A stretch of 53,391 nucleotides of DNA from Chitinophagaceae bacterium (GTDB lineage: Bacteria > Bacteroidota > Bacteroidia > Cytophagales > Cytophagaceae): positions 1-53,391 of the forward strand of contig JAQBNS010000061.1 of assembly GCA_028288405.1 (NCBI GenBank). The letters are read 5' to 3'. The notes under the pieces are model-generated. The model was not told the DNA's origin. It did no database searches and worked only from the letters and a program-made list of their open reading frames with translations. Numbering within the stretch: position 1 is the stretch's first letter; each line of letters begins with the position of its first letter. Shown in pieces: positions 17,078-24,479 of this stretch. Both the position numbers and the translations under genes were made by a program.

Positions 17078-17992
17078 ATGACAACTGAGGAGAAAAAAGA
17101 CAATAAAAAAGGACTGATCATCTTGTTGGTTCTATTATTAATTGGAACCAACGGAATCTGGGGATTTGTGACGTTGAACCAAAAAAACACATTGGACCAA
17201 CAAACTACAAAAGTTACTGAACAGACCGTTAAAATCGATTCTCTTAATAAAGAATTTGAGTTGAAAATCATACAGTTGGACAGTATGAAAAAAGCCATAC
17301 TGGATCTTGGTGGAGATACTACGCGTCTTGGAGAAGAGATCAGACAATTGCAGGTGAACATGGCGAAAGCTTCTCGTGACTCCCGCAAATACAAGGCACT
17401 ATATGCAGATTTACAGCGTGATTTCGATTTGAAACTGGAAGCAGGAAAAAAAGAAATTGCTGACCTGAAAGCTTTCCTTGCTCAACAGGATACCATCATC
17501 ACCAAACAAAAAATCACAATCAACGAGAAGGAAAATAACATCTCTAAGTTGAACCAGGAAAAAGAAGACCTCCAGGTAAAGGTGACATTGGCCTCTGTGC
17601 TGAGAGCTGACAAATTTGTGGTAGAAGCATTAGATACCAAAGGCAAAGCTCGCCCGGCGGATGATGTGAAAGCGAAAAAAGTAGACAAAGTAAAAATTGC
17701 CTTTACGCTGGAAGAAAACAAAGTAGCCGATGTGAAGGACCGAGAAGTCATCATGCGACTGATCGAACCGGACGGAGCAGCCTTATATGAGACATCTACC
17801 GGTGGCGGAGAATTTACATTCGATGGCAAACAACTTTACTACACACTGAAAACCAATGTTTTGTACGACAAAACAGCAAAAAGATTGTCTTTTGAATACA
17901 AAAAAGGTAGTCCTTACAAGATCGGCACGTATACCGTACAGATCTATTGCGAAGATGCTCTAATTGGAGAAACGACCTTCAAGGTTCGCTAA
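17078..17992 (+). CDS. Membrane-anchored coiled-coil protein of unknown function
   Basis: I do not recognise a named family. The 304-residue protein has a short charged N-terminus (MTTEEKKDNKKG), one membrane segment (about residues 12-32, LIILLVLLLIGTNGIWGFV), a long heptad-rich coiled coil (about 35-175) and a C-terminal globular region of about 130 residues rich in beta-type sequence (KVKIAFTLEENKVADVKDREVIMRLIEPDG). The type II anchor places the coiled coil and C-terminal domain in the periplasm, perhaps spanning toward the peptidoglycan. It has a probable promoter (17024-17053) and its own terminator, so it is likely monocistronic. Confidence 0.75.
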   Translation: MTTEEKKDNKKGLIILLVLLLIGTNGIWGFVTLNQKNTLDQQTTKVTEQTVKIDSLNKEFELKIIQLDSMKKAILDLGGDTTRLGEEIRQLQVNMAKASRDSRKYKALYADLQRDFDLKLEAGKKEIADLKAFLAQQDTIITKQKITINEKENNISKLNQEKEDLQVKVTLASVLRADKFVVEALDTKGKARPADDVKAKKVDKVKIAFTLEENKVADVKDREVIMRLIEPDGAALYETSTGGGEFTFDGKQLYYTLKTNVLYDKTAKRLSFEYKKGSPYKIGTYTVQIYCEDALIGETTFKVR

Positions 17993-18014
17993 ACAGCCCT
18001 TTTACAACTTATTA

Positions 18015-18049
18015 ATCCCGTTATTTCTCTGAAATAGCGGGATTTTTTT
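18015..18049 (+). terminator. Intrinsic terminator before rpsF
   Basis: A 13-bp stem ATCCCGTTATTTC / GAAATAGCGGGAT, with one G-T pair, closes a TCT loop and is followed by a T7 run. It ends the coiled-coil gene. Its last T-run overlaps the TTG -33 box of the rpsF promoter. Confidence 0.9.
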
Positions 18050-18077
18050 GTGTTTATAGTAGAAATAACTATCTTTG
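18048..18077 (+). promoter_or_regulatory. rpsF operon promoter (TTG-N19-TATCTTTG)
   Basis: TTG at 18048-18050, a 19-nt spacer and TATCTTTG at 18070-18077 exactly match the Bacteroidota sigma-A consensus. The leader to the rpsF ATG is only about 25-30 nt. Confidence 0.8.
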
Positions 18078-18109
18078 TGACCCTTAAAAAAATTTATAAA
18101 CAATAATTT

Positions 18110-18475
18110 ATGAGCCTGAAACAGTACGAGACGGTATTCATTTTAACTCCCGTTTTATCTGACCAACAGATGAAGGATACCGCACTAAAATTCAAGCAAT
18201 ACTTGCTTGATCAGGGAGCTAAAATTGTGAACGAAGAAAGCTGGGGTTTGAAAAAACTCGCTTACACCATCGATCACAAAAACACTGGTTTCTATCACTT
18301 ACTTCAATTCGAAGCTGATCCTCAATTGATCAAAACGTTCGAAGTGGAATTCCGTCGTGATGAACGCGTGATGAGATTCTTAACTGTATCCTTAGACAAA
18401 TACGCTTTGGCTTACAGCAAAAAGAGAAAAAATGGTGAGTTCAAAAAATCAGTAAAAGAGGAGGCATCAGTATGA
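18110..18475 (+). CDS. rpsF: 30S ribosomal protein bS6
   Basis: A 121-residue ribosomal protein that binds the platform of the small subunit as a heterodimer with bS18. The N-terminal [21 protein letters not shown] and the block [25 protein letters not shown] are the bS6 signature. A short Lys-rich C-terminal tail follows. First gene of rpsF-rpsR-rplI, driven by the promoter at 18048-18077. It overlaps rpsR by 4 nt (ATGA). Many bacteria place ssb or priB between these genes; here there is none, as is usual in Bacteroidota. Confidence 0.97.
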   Translation: MSLKQYETVFILTPVLSDQQMKDTALKFKQYLLDQGAKIVNEESWGLKKLAYTIDHKNTGFYHLLQFEADPQLIKTFEVEFRRDERVMRFLTVSLDKYALAYSKKRKNGEFKKSVKEEASV

Positions 18476-18723
18476 CACTTGTAAATGAATCTGTAAACAG
18501 AACGGAAGTAAGAAAGAAATACTGCCGATTCAAAAAGATGGGCATCAAGTACATTGACTACAAAGATGCTAGCTTCTTGTTGAAATTTGTAAACGAACAA
18601 GGTAAACTTCTTCCAAGAAGATTGACTGGTACGAGCTTAAAATATCAACGCAAAGTTTCTCAAGCGGTAAAAAGATCAAGACACCTTGGCTTAATGCCAT
18701 ACGTGACTGATTCACTTAAATAG
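18472..18723 (+). CDS. rpsR: 30S ribosomal protein bS18
   Basis: An 83-residue ribosomal protein, partner of bS6 on 16S rRNA. The motifs [18 protein letters not shown] and [24 protein letters not shown] sequence (here [20 protein letters not shown]) with LGLMPYV at the end are diagnostic. Only one cysteine of the zinc-type N-terminus is present, so zinc binding is unlikely. It is coupled to rpsF by a 4-nt overlap and followed by rplI 10 nt later. Confidence 0.97.
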   Translation: MTLVNESVNRTEVRKKYCRFKKMGIKYIDYKDASFLLKFVNEQGKLLPRRLTGTSLKYQRKVSQAVKRSRHLGLMPYVTDSLK

Positions 18724-18733
18724 TCATTGAACC

Positions 18734-19177
18734 ATGGAAGTAATACTAAAAGACGACATAAAAGGTCTGGGTTATAAAAATGACCTGGTAAAAGTAAAAC
18801 CTGGTTACGGAAGAAATTATTTGATCCCTAACAATTTTGCTATCCTTGCTACTTCTTCTACAAAGAAGGAATTGGCTGAAACATTGAAACAAGTTGCTCA
18901 CAAAGCAGAGAAGCTAAAAACTAGCGCTGTTGAACTGGCTGCAAAACTGGCAGAAACTACCTTGGACATCCCTGCTAAAGTGGGTGAAACAGGTAAGATC
19001 TTCGGTGCCGTAACTACTCTTCAAGTCTCTGATGCTTTAGCAGCAAAAGGATTGATTGTAGACCGTAAAAAAATCTCTTTCAAATCTGATGTGAAAGAAG
19101 CTGGTGATCATATCGCAAGCATCGATCTTCACAAAGAAGTGAAAGTAGAATTGAAATTCAAAGTAGTATCTGCTTAA
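18734..19177 (+). CDS. rplI: 50S ribosomal protein bL9
   Basis: A 147-residue bL9. The N-terminal domain starts MEVILKDDIKGLGYKNDLVKVKPGYGRNYLIP, with the GYGRNYLIP motif that binds 23S rRNA. A long charged connecting helix (about residues 40-75) leads to the C-terminal domain with GKIFGAVTTLQVSDAL. The protein helps keep reading frame during elongation. Last gene of the operon; a strong terminator follows at 19201. Confidence 0.97.
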   Translation: MEVILKDDIKGLGYKNDLVKVKPGYGRNYLIPNNFAILATSSTKKELAETLKQVAHKAEKLKTSAVELAAKLAETTLDIPAKVGETGKIFGAVTTLQVSDALAAKGLIVDRKKISFKSDVKEAGDHIASIDLHKEVKVELKFKVVSA

Positions 19178-19200
19178 GGCAAGCTACTCTCCGGATTATA

Positions 19201-19239
19201 AAAATCCCGTCCTCCTTCGGAGTGACGGGATTTTTTTTT
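19201..19239 (+). terminator. Intrinsic terminator after rplI
   Basis: The stem AAAATCCCGTC plus CTCC pairs with GGAG and GACGGGATTTT, with one bulged T, around a short TTC loop, and is followed by a T9 run. Confidence 0.9.
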
Positions 19240-19252
19240 AGCCGATAATGCT

Positions 19253-19260
19253 TATCTTTC
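19253..19260 (+). promoter_or_regulatory. Possible -7 element very close to start codon
   Basis: TATCTTTC resembles TAnnTTTG and lies only 3 nt before the ATG at 19264. If used, transcription would start at or inside the start codon and give a leaderless mRNA. It may also be chance. Confidence 0.3.
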
Positions 19261-19263
19261 ACC

Positions 19264-19722
19264 ATGGCATCACCGGCAGTCAAACAAGTGCTCTACGACC
19301 TCTGCTCTTCCTTTGTGGACGAACGCATACTCATGTATCAGAAAGCGATGAAAGACGCTCAGGAAGCCGCCAATCAGGAAGAAAAAAGCAGCGCCGGTGA
19401 TAAGTATGAAACCACCCGCGCCATGATGCAGATTGAAAAAGATAAAAATGCCAAACAACTGGAAGAAACCATCAAGTTGAAAAAAGCATTGAGTCAGATC
19501 AATCCCCACACGACATCAGAAACCGTAAGCTTAGGAAGTCTTGTGCTGACGGACAAAGGCAATTTCTATATCTCCATCAGCGCAGGAAAAATCAAAGCAG
19601 AAAATACAGAATACATCGCCATCGCTCCTACCTCCCCTCTTGGTGCGGCTTTCATGAATCGTAAAGCCCGGGAGAACGCAGTGTTCAACGGAATTTCATA
19701 TACCATACATCAGGTAATATAG
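19264..19722 (+). CDS. GreA/GreB-like small protein (often misnamed 3-oxoacyl-ACP synthase)
   Basis: A 152-residue protein with a helical, probably coiled-coil N-terminal half (about residues 1-78; EAANQEEKSSAGDKYETTRA) and a C-terminal beta domain containing LGSLVLTDKGNFYISISAGKI and EYIAIAPTSPLGAAFM. The layout and the SPLG motif recall Gre transcript-cleavage factors (coiled coil plus FKBP-like domain), whose C-terminus has the similar SPIG. I infer a Gre-related role at RNA polymerase. Bacteroidota homologues are often labelled 3-oxoacyl-ACP synthase, but nothing here supports a condensing enzyme. The stop is doubled (TAG TAG) and runs straight into a hexanucleotide repeat. Confidence 0.6.
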   Translation: MASPAVKQVLYDLCSSFVDERILMYQKAMKDAQEAANQEEKSSAGDKYETTRAMMQIEKDKNAKQLEETIKLKKALSQINPHTTSETVSLGSLVLTDKGNFYISISAGKIKAENTEYIAIAPTSPLGAAFMNRKARENAVFNGISYTIHQVI

Positions 19723-19723
19723 T

Positions 19724-19862
19724 AGAAAGAGAAAGAGAAAGAGAAAGAGAAAGAGAAAGAGAAAGAGAAAGAGAAAGAGAAAGAGAAAGAGAAAGAGAAA
19801 GAGAAAAAGAAAGAGAAAAAGAAAGAGAAAGAGAAAAAGAAAGAGAAAGAGAAAGAGAAGAA
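19724..19862 (+). repeat. Hexanucleotide (GAGAAA)n microsatellite, purine-only tract
   Basis: The plus strand is purine-only for about 139 nt. It has about 13 perfect GAAAGA units (19725 to about 19804), then units mixed with AAAAAG variants to 19860. It fills the gap between the Gre-like gene's stop codon and the region about 45 nt upstream of the next methyltransferase ATG. In the frame of the upstream gene it would encode alternating Lys-Glu after two TAG stops. Confidence 0.98.
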
Positions 19863-19880
19863 CTCTTCTCTTCCTACAAA

Positions 19881-19899
19881 TAACTAACGACTAACAACT
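19881..19899. repeat. TAGTGGTTAG-type repeat (inverted, upstream of methyltransferase)
   Basis: TAACTAACGACTAACAACT belongs to the same short-repeat family as 4862-4892. It lies 6 nt before the next ATG. Confidence 0.5.
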
Positions 19900-19905
19900 T
19901 TTTTC

Positions 19906-20562
19906 ATGGACAAAGACTTCCTCCAACAACTCGCACAGCAACTCCGCAAGCCCGACGGTGACATGGGTAAAAAAGTAGGAGAAAACATGAATGCCAGCAA
20001 TGCACTCATGAATACGTTTACCTTAAACGAATTAAAAGCACAAAGCAACGATTGCATTCTGGAAATTGGAATGGGCAATGGTTTTTTCATCAAAGACATT
20101 GTAGCGAATGACCATTCGATCACTTACTACGGTTGCGATTATTCTGAATTGATGATCAACGAAGCCACAACGTTGAATCAATCTTATATTGAAACGGGTC
20201 AGGTAAAATTCTTTCTTGCGTCCGCCAATCAACTTCCTTTCCTGGCTCACAGCATCGACAAAGTATTTACGATCAACACCATTTATTTTTGGAGCAACCC
20301 CTCTGTAGAATTAACAGAAATACACCGTGTGTTAAAACCAGGTGGTCAGTTCTTTTTAACGGTTCGCTCTAAATCCACTATGGAAAATATTCCGGTGACA
20401 CAATTCGGATTTAAGATTTATGATCAGGCTTTATTGAAAGACTTGCTGCAGACCACTGGATTTATGGTAAAGCAAGTTGTAGAAAAAGAAGAACCTGATA
20501 TGGAATTTAGCGGCAACACCATAAAAGTAAGCACCTGGATCTTCTGTGCAGAAGCCATCTAA
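19906..20562 (+). CDS. Class I SAM-dependent methyltransferase (Methyltransf_11 type)
   Basis: A 218-residue cytosolic methyltransferase. The SAM-binding motif I is ILEIGMGNGFFIKDI (about residues 46-60), YYGCDYSELMINEA gives the acidic motif II, ASANQLPF the motif before the catalytic strand, and EIHRVLKPGGQFFLTVR the post-III motif of the UbiE/Methyltransf_11 group. The substrate is unknown. Its upstream region is the purine microsatellite plus a short repeat, so its promoter must lie in or beside repetitive DNA. The next gene, a VOC protein, starts 46 nt downstream after another short repeat. Confidence 0.88.
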   Translation: MDKDFLQQLAQQLRKPDGDMGKKVGENMNASNALMNTFTLNELKAQSNDCILEIGMGNGFFIKDIVANDHSITYYGCDYSELMINEATTLNQSYIETGQVKFFLASANQLPFLAHSIDKVFTINTIYFWSNPSVELTEIHRVLKPGGQFFLTVRSKSTMENIPVTQFGFKIYDQALLKDLLQTTGFMVKQVVEKEEPDMEFSGNTIKVSTWIFCAEAI

Positions 20563-20579
20563 TTCTTTAGTTCTATACC

Positions 20580-20601
20580 TAACCACTAACGGCTAACGAC
20601 T
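20580..20601. repeat. TAGTGGTTAG-type repeat (inverted, upstream of VOC gene)
   Basis: TAACCACTAACGGCTAACGACT belongs to the same short-repeat family and sits 7 nt before the VOC-protein ATG. Confidence 0.5.
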
Positions 20602-20608
20602 CTATTCC

Positions 20609-21034
20609 ATGAAAGCAAGACTCAATCTCATCACCTTAGGTGTTATCGATTTGAAAACATCTGTCGATTTTTACGAAAACGGTTTAGGATGGAAAAAATC
20701 AAGCGCCAGTCAGGAAGGCGTTGCTTTTTTTCAGCTCAATGGCATCGTATTATCACTTTACCCAAGAGAAGCGCTGGCAGAAGATGCGCAGGTATCGCCC
20801 GAGGGACAAGGGTTTTCAGGCATTACTTTAGCTTATAATGCCAAGTCTGAACAAGAAGTAGACGAAGTAATAGCGAAAGTAAAAAAACTGGGAGCTACGA
20901 TTACCAAAACACCACAGAAAGTATTTTGGGGAGGATACAGCAGTTACTTCAAAGATCCGAACGGACATTTATTTGAAGTGGCGTATAATCCTTTTTTCGA
21001 ATTTGATGAGAGAGACATTTTAAAGTTGGAGTAA
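20609..21034 (+). CDS. VOC (glyoxalase/bleomycin-resistance) superfamily protein
   Basis: A 141-residue single-domain protein with two beta-alpha-beta-beta-beta modules typical of the vicinal oxygen chelate fold. The first has LITLGVIDLKTSVDFYENGLGWKK, and the second has GGYSSYFKDPNGHLFEVAYNPFF. The glutamate in HLFEVAYNP is the usual C-terminal metal ligand. The first module has no histidine at the usual ligand position after the first strand, so metal binding is uncertain. Members include lactoylglutathione lyases, dioxygenases and antibiotic-binding proteins; this one cannot be assigned. It faces repeat copy D and a convergent DoxX-like gene. Confidence 0.85.
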   Translation: MKARLNLITLGVIDLKTSVDFYENGLGWKKSSASQEGVAFFQLNGIVLSLYPREALAEDAQVSPEGQGFSGITLAYNAKSEQEVDEVIAKVKKLGATITKTPQKVFWGGYSSYFKDPNGHLFEVAYNPFFEFDERDILKLE

Positions 21035-21092
21035 GGGATTTTTTTAATTTAATATTGAATAAGGATACTGTCCTTTTAGTCAACAACATTTT

Positions 21093-21241
21093 GGGCGTAT
21101 CCCTTCGGGTCGGGCAGAACTGCGTTCGCAACTTTCGCACTCTCGTGCTCGCTTGTGCTGCAAGTCCTCGCTCGAATCAATCTTAATTCATTAACGAATT
21201 GCACGACCTCGCTGCGGGCTTTTCGCTACTATCCCTCACGC
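21093..21241 (-). repeat. Dispersed structured repeat, copy D (3' of DoxX-like gene)
   Basis: On the minus strand it begins GCGTGAGGGATAGTAG, contains GCGAGGACTTGCAGCAC and a GCAC-GAGA-GTGC hairpin, and ends CCCGACCCGAAGGGATACGCCC. The ends pair GCGTG/TACGC with a G-T closing pair. It starts 17 nt after the stop of the minus-strand DoxX-like gene, the same spacing as copy B after dapB. Confidence 0.8.
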
Positions 21242-21258
21242 AACTTGTATAAACATTG

Positions 21259-21714
21259 CTACGACAAATAAACACCAAAGTACCACACCCACCCTATAAA
21301 AAACAGTTGCAACGGTCCTCTGAACCATAAGTAACGAGGGCCAGGCCCTTCGTAAGTTCCTTTTTCATAATCCAACCGCTGCATGGCTGCAAACACATTG
21401 GACGGAAGAATTAAAATAAAAAAGATAATCAATAACCAGGCAGTGCTTTTTTGTTCGTCGGAAAGTATCAATCCCAAAGCACCTAGTATTTCCAAGACTC
21501 CGGTACCGTAAATCAATTCCTTTTTAAACGGAATAAACACTGGAACCATCATGGACATACCATTTGAAAATATAAAATGTCCTACGGCTGTAAAGAGGAG
21601 CATCGCAGACATGGCTACTCTACCCGATAGCGAATAATTAACTGCGTCATACATGAAAAATGTAACCGCAAGGGTCATTAGAAATACAGTTAGTAAAATG
21701 ATTAATGGTTTCAT
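21259..21714 (-). CDS. DoxX-like membrane protein
   Basis: A 151-residue integral membrane protein with about four membrane segments: near residues 3-20, 33-50, 70-85 and 93-110, with a further hydrophobic C-terminus. The segments AMLLFTAVGHFIFSNGMSMMVP and ELIYGTGVLEILGALGLIL match the DoxX-like family, in which a GHF..P helix and a GxxEILGALGLL helix are typical. Function is not established; some members are linked to thiosulfate:quinone oxidoreductase or redox stress. It is transcribed toward the VOC gene, with repeat copy D in between. Confidence 0.75.
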   Translation of the reverse strand: MKPLIILLTVFLMTLAVTFFMYDAVNYSLSGRVAMSAMLLFTAVGHFIFSNGMSMMVPVFIPFKKELIYGTGVLEILGALGLILSDEQKSTAWLLIIFFILILPSNVFAAMQRLDYEKGTYEGPGPRYLWFRGPLQLFFIGWVWYFGVYLS

Positions 21715-21813
21715 AAAGAAAAATTTACACAGGCATTAGTCTGCTTATAGCACCTTGATGAATATAAAAAAATCAGACCGTTTTTCCTAACGTGTTAAAA
21801 CACCATTCGCCGC

Positions 21814-22860
21814 TTATCGCACAGCGCTAAGTTTTACGTTCCCGGCCTCACTGCTTTTATGCGCGAGTTCAATGACCGCTATCGTATCCAATGCTTCTTC
21901 TGCACGCACTGCCTGTGCTGCGCCGTGTCGTATGGTTTGATACACCGATTCGTAATAATCCATATACGTGCCGGCGGCTGTTGGTACAAAAGATTCTTCT
22001 CCTTGTGTATTGGTAATTTTGCCCCACTGAGAAGAAGCCTCCTTGCCCCAATCATAGGTAGTAGGTAATACTCCTTGTTTCAACAACGCTTCCTGTGGAT
22101 CTGTGCCGTATTTAGTATACACGCCGTTCGTACCTTTGATGAGGTATTTTACAACCGGACCTTGTGCAAACATACCAGCCGTAACAATCGCATCGTGTTG
22201 CTCATAATGTAATGTAATGTGAAAATAATCGATGACCTTACTTCCTTCCCGTTGTTTTTGCAAATCGCCGGTAATCGCTTTCGGCCAGCCAAACAAGACC
22301 AAGGCCTGATCAATCATGTGCGGTCCGAGATCATAGAGCAATCCAGCTCCCGGCACATCTTCTTCTTTCCATTTCTTCGGTCCGATCTCCGGACGGTAAC
22401 GATCAAAATGTGTTTCAAATAAAGAAAGTTGTCCCAATACGTTGTCTTGTATCAATTGACGAACTGTCTTAAATTCTCCTTCAAAACGCTTGTTGTGGAA
22501 TACATTCAATGTTCTTTGTTGTTGAGCCGCAATCCTCATCACTTCTTTTCCTTCCTCCACCGTAATAGAAAAGGGTTTCTCCACTACGACATGTTTGCCT
22601 GCCAGCAAAGCTTGTGCAGCCATGGAAGCATGCAATTGATTGGGCGTATTTACCACGACCAATTCCACTTCCTCATCGTTCAACACTTCTTCAAAAGAAC
22701 GGACAATCGTTGACAAGGGATAGCGCTCTGCAGACAATGAGTTTGTCCGTTCCACAATATATTTTAATTGAAAACCAGGGTGCGCTTCAATAAATGGTGC
22801 ATGAAACACCTGGCCGGACATGCCATAAGAAGCAAGTGCCGTAACAATGGGTTTAGACAT
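21814..22860 (-). CDS. Gfo/Idh/MocA family NAD(P)-dependent oxidoreductase
   Basis: A 348-residue oxidoreductase. The N-terminal Rossmann region reads ASYGMSGQVFHAPFI, the variant used by the YdgJ/YhhX-like subgroup. VVNTPNQLHASMAAQALLAGKHVVVEKPFS carries the EKP motif, whose lysine is catalytic. The C-terminal substrate domain has DLGPHMIDQALVLFG, where the His acts in catalysis in related enzymes. Substrates in this group are sugars, inositols or their derivatives; this one is unknown. It lies 11 nt after the upstream membrane-protein gene (minus strand), suggesting co-transcription. Confidence 0.92.
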   Translation of the reverse strand: MSKPIVTALASYGMSGQVFHAPFIEAHPGFQLKYIVERTNSLSAERYPLSTIVRSFEEVLNDEEVELVVVNTPNQLHASMAAQALLAGKHVVVEKPFSITVEEGKEVMRIAAQQQRTLNVFHNKRFEGEFKTVRQLIQDNVLGQLSLFETHFDRYRPEIGPKKWKEEDVPGAGLLYDLGPHMIDQALVLFGWPKAITGDLQKQREGSKVIDYFHITLHYEQHDAIVTAGMFAQGPVVKYLIKGTNGVYTKYGTDPQEALLKQGVLPTTYDWGKEASSQWGKITNTQGEESFVPTAAGTYMDYYESVYQTIRHGAAQAVRAEEALDTIAVIELAHKSSEAGNVKLSAVR

Positions 22861-22871
22861 ACGACGTGGTA

Positions 22872-23378
22872 TTATTCGTTAACTTCTTCCAATCCTTTGA
22901 TGTATGCTGCTCCTCTGTGCTCGGCAAAAAACTCTGAGACTAACATGACACCTGCCTGAAACCATAAGCCAGTACCAATGCCCATCCAATAATCTGAGGT
23001 ATGATTCATAAATATGATCAACAATACTCCTGCAACGGCTAACGCTGCTTCAAACCAGCGATAAATCACATAATTCTTCATTAATTTTTTCATTCTTGGC
23101 AGTTCTTCCGATTTCAATTTATGTGAATCTTCATTGAAATATCCCTCTACTTTACGCACATCTACCAGACTTCTGAAATAGATGCTGGCACCGAATGCCA
23201 CTTCAACAATGCCTATCCAAAGCAAGGGCCAGGCGAGTCCTTTGTAAAATAAACTAAAGTTATTGCCCCATAAAAAATATAAGGCTTCTGTCATCGTAAT
23301 CAAACCAATGGCCAATAGCAACAAACTTTCTATTTGCTCTGATTTAAAATAAGTATAAATAAACTGCTTCGATTTCAT
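22872..23378 (-). CDS. Four-helix membrane protein of unknown function
   Basis: I do not recognise the family. The 168-residue protein has hydrophobic segments near residues 17-37, 46-68, 105-123 and 130-150, separated by a charged loop (DVRKVEGYFNEDSHKLKSEELPRMKK). The order is consistent with an integral inner-membrane protein with the charged loop on the cytosolic side. It is encoded just upstream of the Gfo/Idh/MocA oxidoreductase with an 11-nt gap, so probably in the same transcript. No cofactor or catalytic motif is visible. Confidence 0.65.
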   Translation of the reverse strand: MKSKQFIYTYFKSEQIESLLLLAIGLITMTEALYFLWGNNFSLFYKGLAWPLLWIGIVEVAFGASIYFRSLVDVRKVEGYFNEDSHKLKSEELPRMKKLMKNYVIYRWFEAALAVAGVLLIIFMNHTSDYWMGIGTGLWFQAGVMLVSEFFAEHRGAAYIKGLEEVNE

Positions 23379-23444
23379 AGTAAATCAATAAGAATGCGTT
23401 AAAAAGGGCTTCTATGCCCTACAAAATACAAAAAGAATCGTGGA

Positions 23445-23472
23445 ACACATGATATATTTTTAAATCATGTGT
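23445..23472. promoter_or_regulatory. Palindrome ACACATGAT-N10-ATCATGTGT (operator candidate)
   Basis: A perfect 9-bp inverted repeat with a 10-nt A/T spacer lies 17 nt before the GSCFA gene's ATG. Its size fits a dimeric regulator site, and it could also form a leader hairpin. It sits between divergent genes, so it could act on either side. Confidence 0.4.
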
Positions 23473-23489
23473 AACTTAAAATAAAATAA

Positions 23490-24479
23490 ATGGACATGCA
23501 TTTCCGTACTGAGCTTTCTGTTAATAAATCGTTACTTCAACTCCACCATAGAACAAGTTTCTTAACAATAGGTTCATGTTTCTCTGAAGAAATAGGTCGT
23601 TTATTAGAAGTCAGCAAATTTAACGTATTGAACAATCCTTTTGGGACAACGTTTAATCCGATTTCCATGGCAACTATTATTCAATCCATTTGCCGTCCAT
23701 CAGGTACAACATCACTGCCCGTTCTTGCAGGTGATGTATGGCTGGATTACCGCTTCCATTCTTCCATTTATGGTTACAGTGAAAAAGAATTGGAGGAGAC
23801 CATCGATCAAAAAATACAACAAGCCAGAGCACAACTGGGCCAGCCGGATTCGGTATTCCTCATTACCTTGGGCACAGCCTGGGTCTACCGGTTATTGAGC
23901 GAAAACACCATCGTTGCAAATTGCCATAAACAAAGTACTGCACTCTTTCAAAAAGAACTCTCGCCTTTCGATGAATTGTCAAAAGTCTTCCAGGATGCCT
24001 TGAACCTGTTGTTCGAGACTTTCCCCCATTGTCAGGTTATTCTTACACTAAGCCCGGTACGCCATACGAAAGATGGTCTGGAAGAAAATCAAATCAGCAA
24101 AGCGGCCTTGCGTCTGCTTTGTCATCAATTGAGTAATGTTTATTCCAAACTTCATTATTTCCCGGCTTATGAAATTGTATTAGACGATTTACGCGATTAC
24201 CGTTTTTATACCAAAGATCTGGTACACCCCAATGAGCAAGCGGTGGAATACATCTGGGAAAAATTTCGTCACACTTTCTTTGATAAACACACGGATCAGA
24301 CCGTGCATCAATGGAAACAAATCAGACAAAATATCCTGCACAAACCTTTTTATGAGAAAGGGAATGCCTATAAAAAATTTCTGGAACAGACCTTGCAAGA
24401 ACTGGAGCACATCCAACACAAAATTGATGTGTCTCAGGAAATCGAGGAACTAAAACAAACCATTCAACGTCATGCCTAA
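23490..24479 (+). CDS. GSCFA domain-containing protein
   Basis: A 329-residue protein of the GSCFA family, named for the motif seen here as [13 protein letters not shown] (about residues 26-38), a Ser-containing block like those of GDSL/SGNH esterases. [21 protein letters not shown] and [12 protein letters not shown] are further conserved blocks, and the C-terminal [16 protein letters not shown] supplies a His comparable to the SGNH catalytic His. An esterase role, perhaps in polysaccharide or lipid acyl removal, is inferred from the fold. It overlaps the next gene by 8 nt and opens a tight run of five genes ending with a lipoprotein. Confidence 0.88.
   Translation: MDMHFRTELSVNKSLLQLHHRTSFLTIGSCFSEEIGRLLEVSKFNVLNNPFGTTFNPISMATIIQSICRPSGTTSLPVLAGDVWLDYRFHSSIYGYSEKELEETIDQKIQQARAQLGQPDSVFLITLGTAWVYRLLSENTIVANCHKQSTALFQKELSPFDELSKVFQDALNLLFETFPHCQVILTLSPVRHTKDGLEENQISKAALRLLCHQLSNVYSKLHYFPAYEIVLDDLRDYRFYTKDLVHPNEQAVEYIWEKFRHTFFDKHTDQTVHQWKQIRQNILHKPFYEKGNAYKKFLEQTLQELEHIQHKIDVSQEIEELKQTIQRHA

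Noticed and set aside
18078..18109. S6:S18 ribosomal leader RNA upstream of rpsF
   Set aside because: The leader after the mapped promoter is only about 30 nt, AT-rich, and has no stem or CCG bulge.
19264..19722. 3-oxoacyl-ACP synthase
   Set aside because: The 152-residue protein has no thiolase-fold motifs or catalytic Cys; its layout is Gre-like.
19724..19862. Regular repeat that could be taken for a CRISPR array
   Set aside because: It is a continuous hexanucleotide microsatellite with no spacers and no cas genes nearby.
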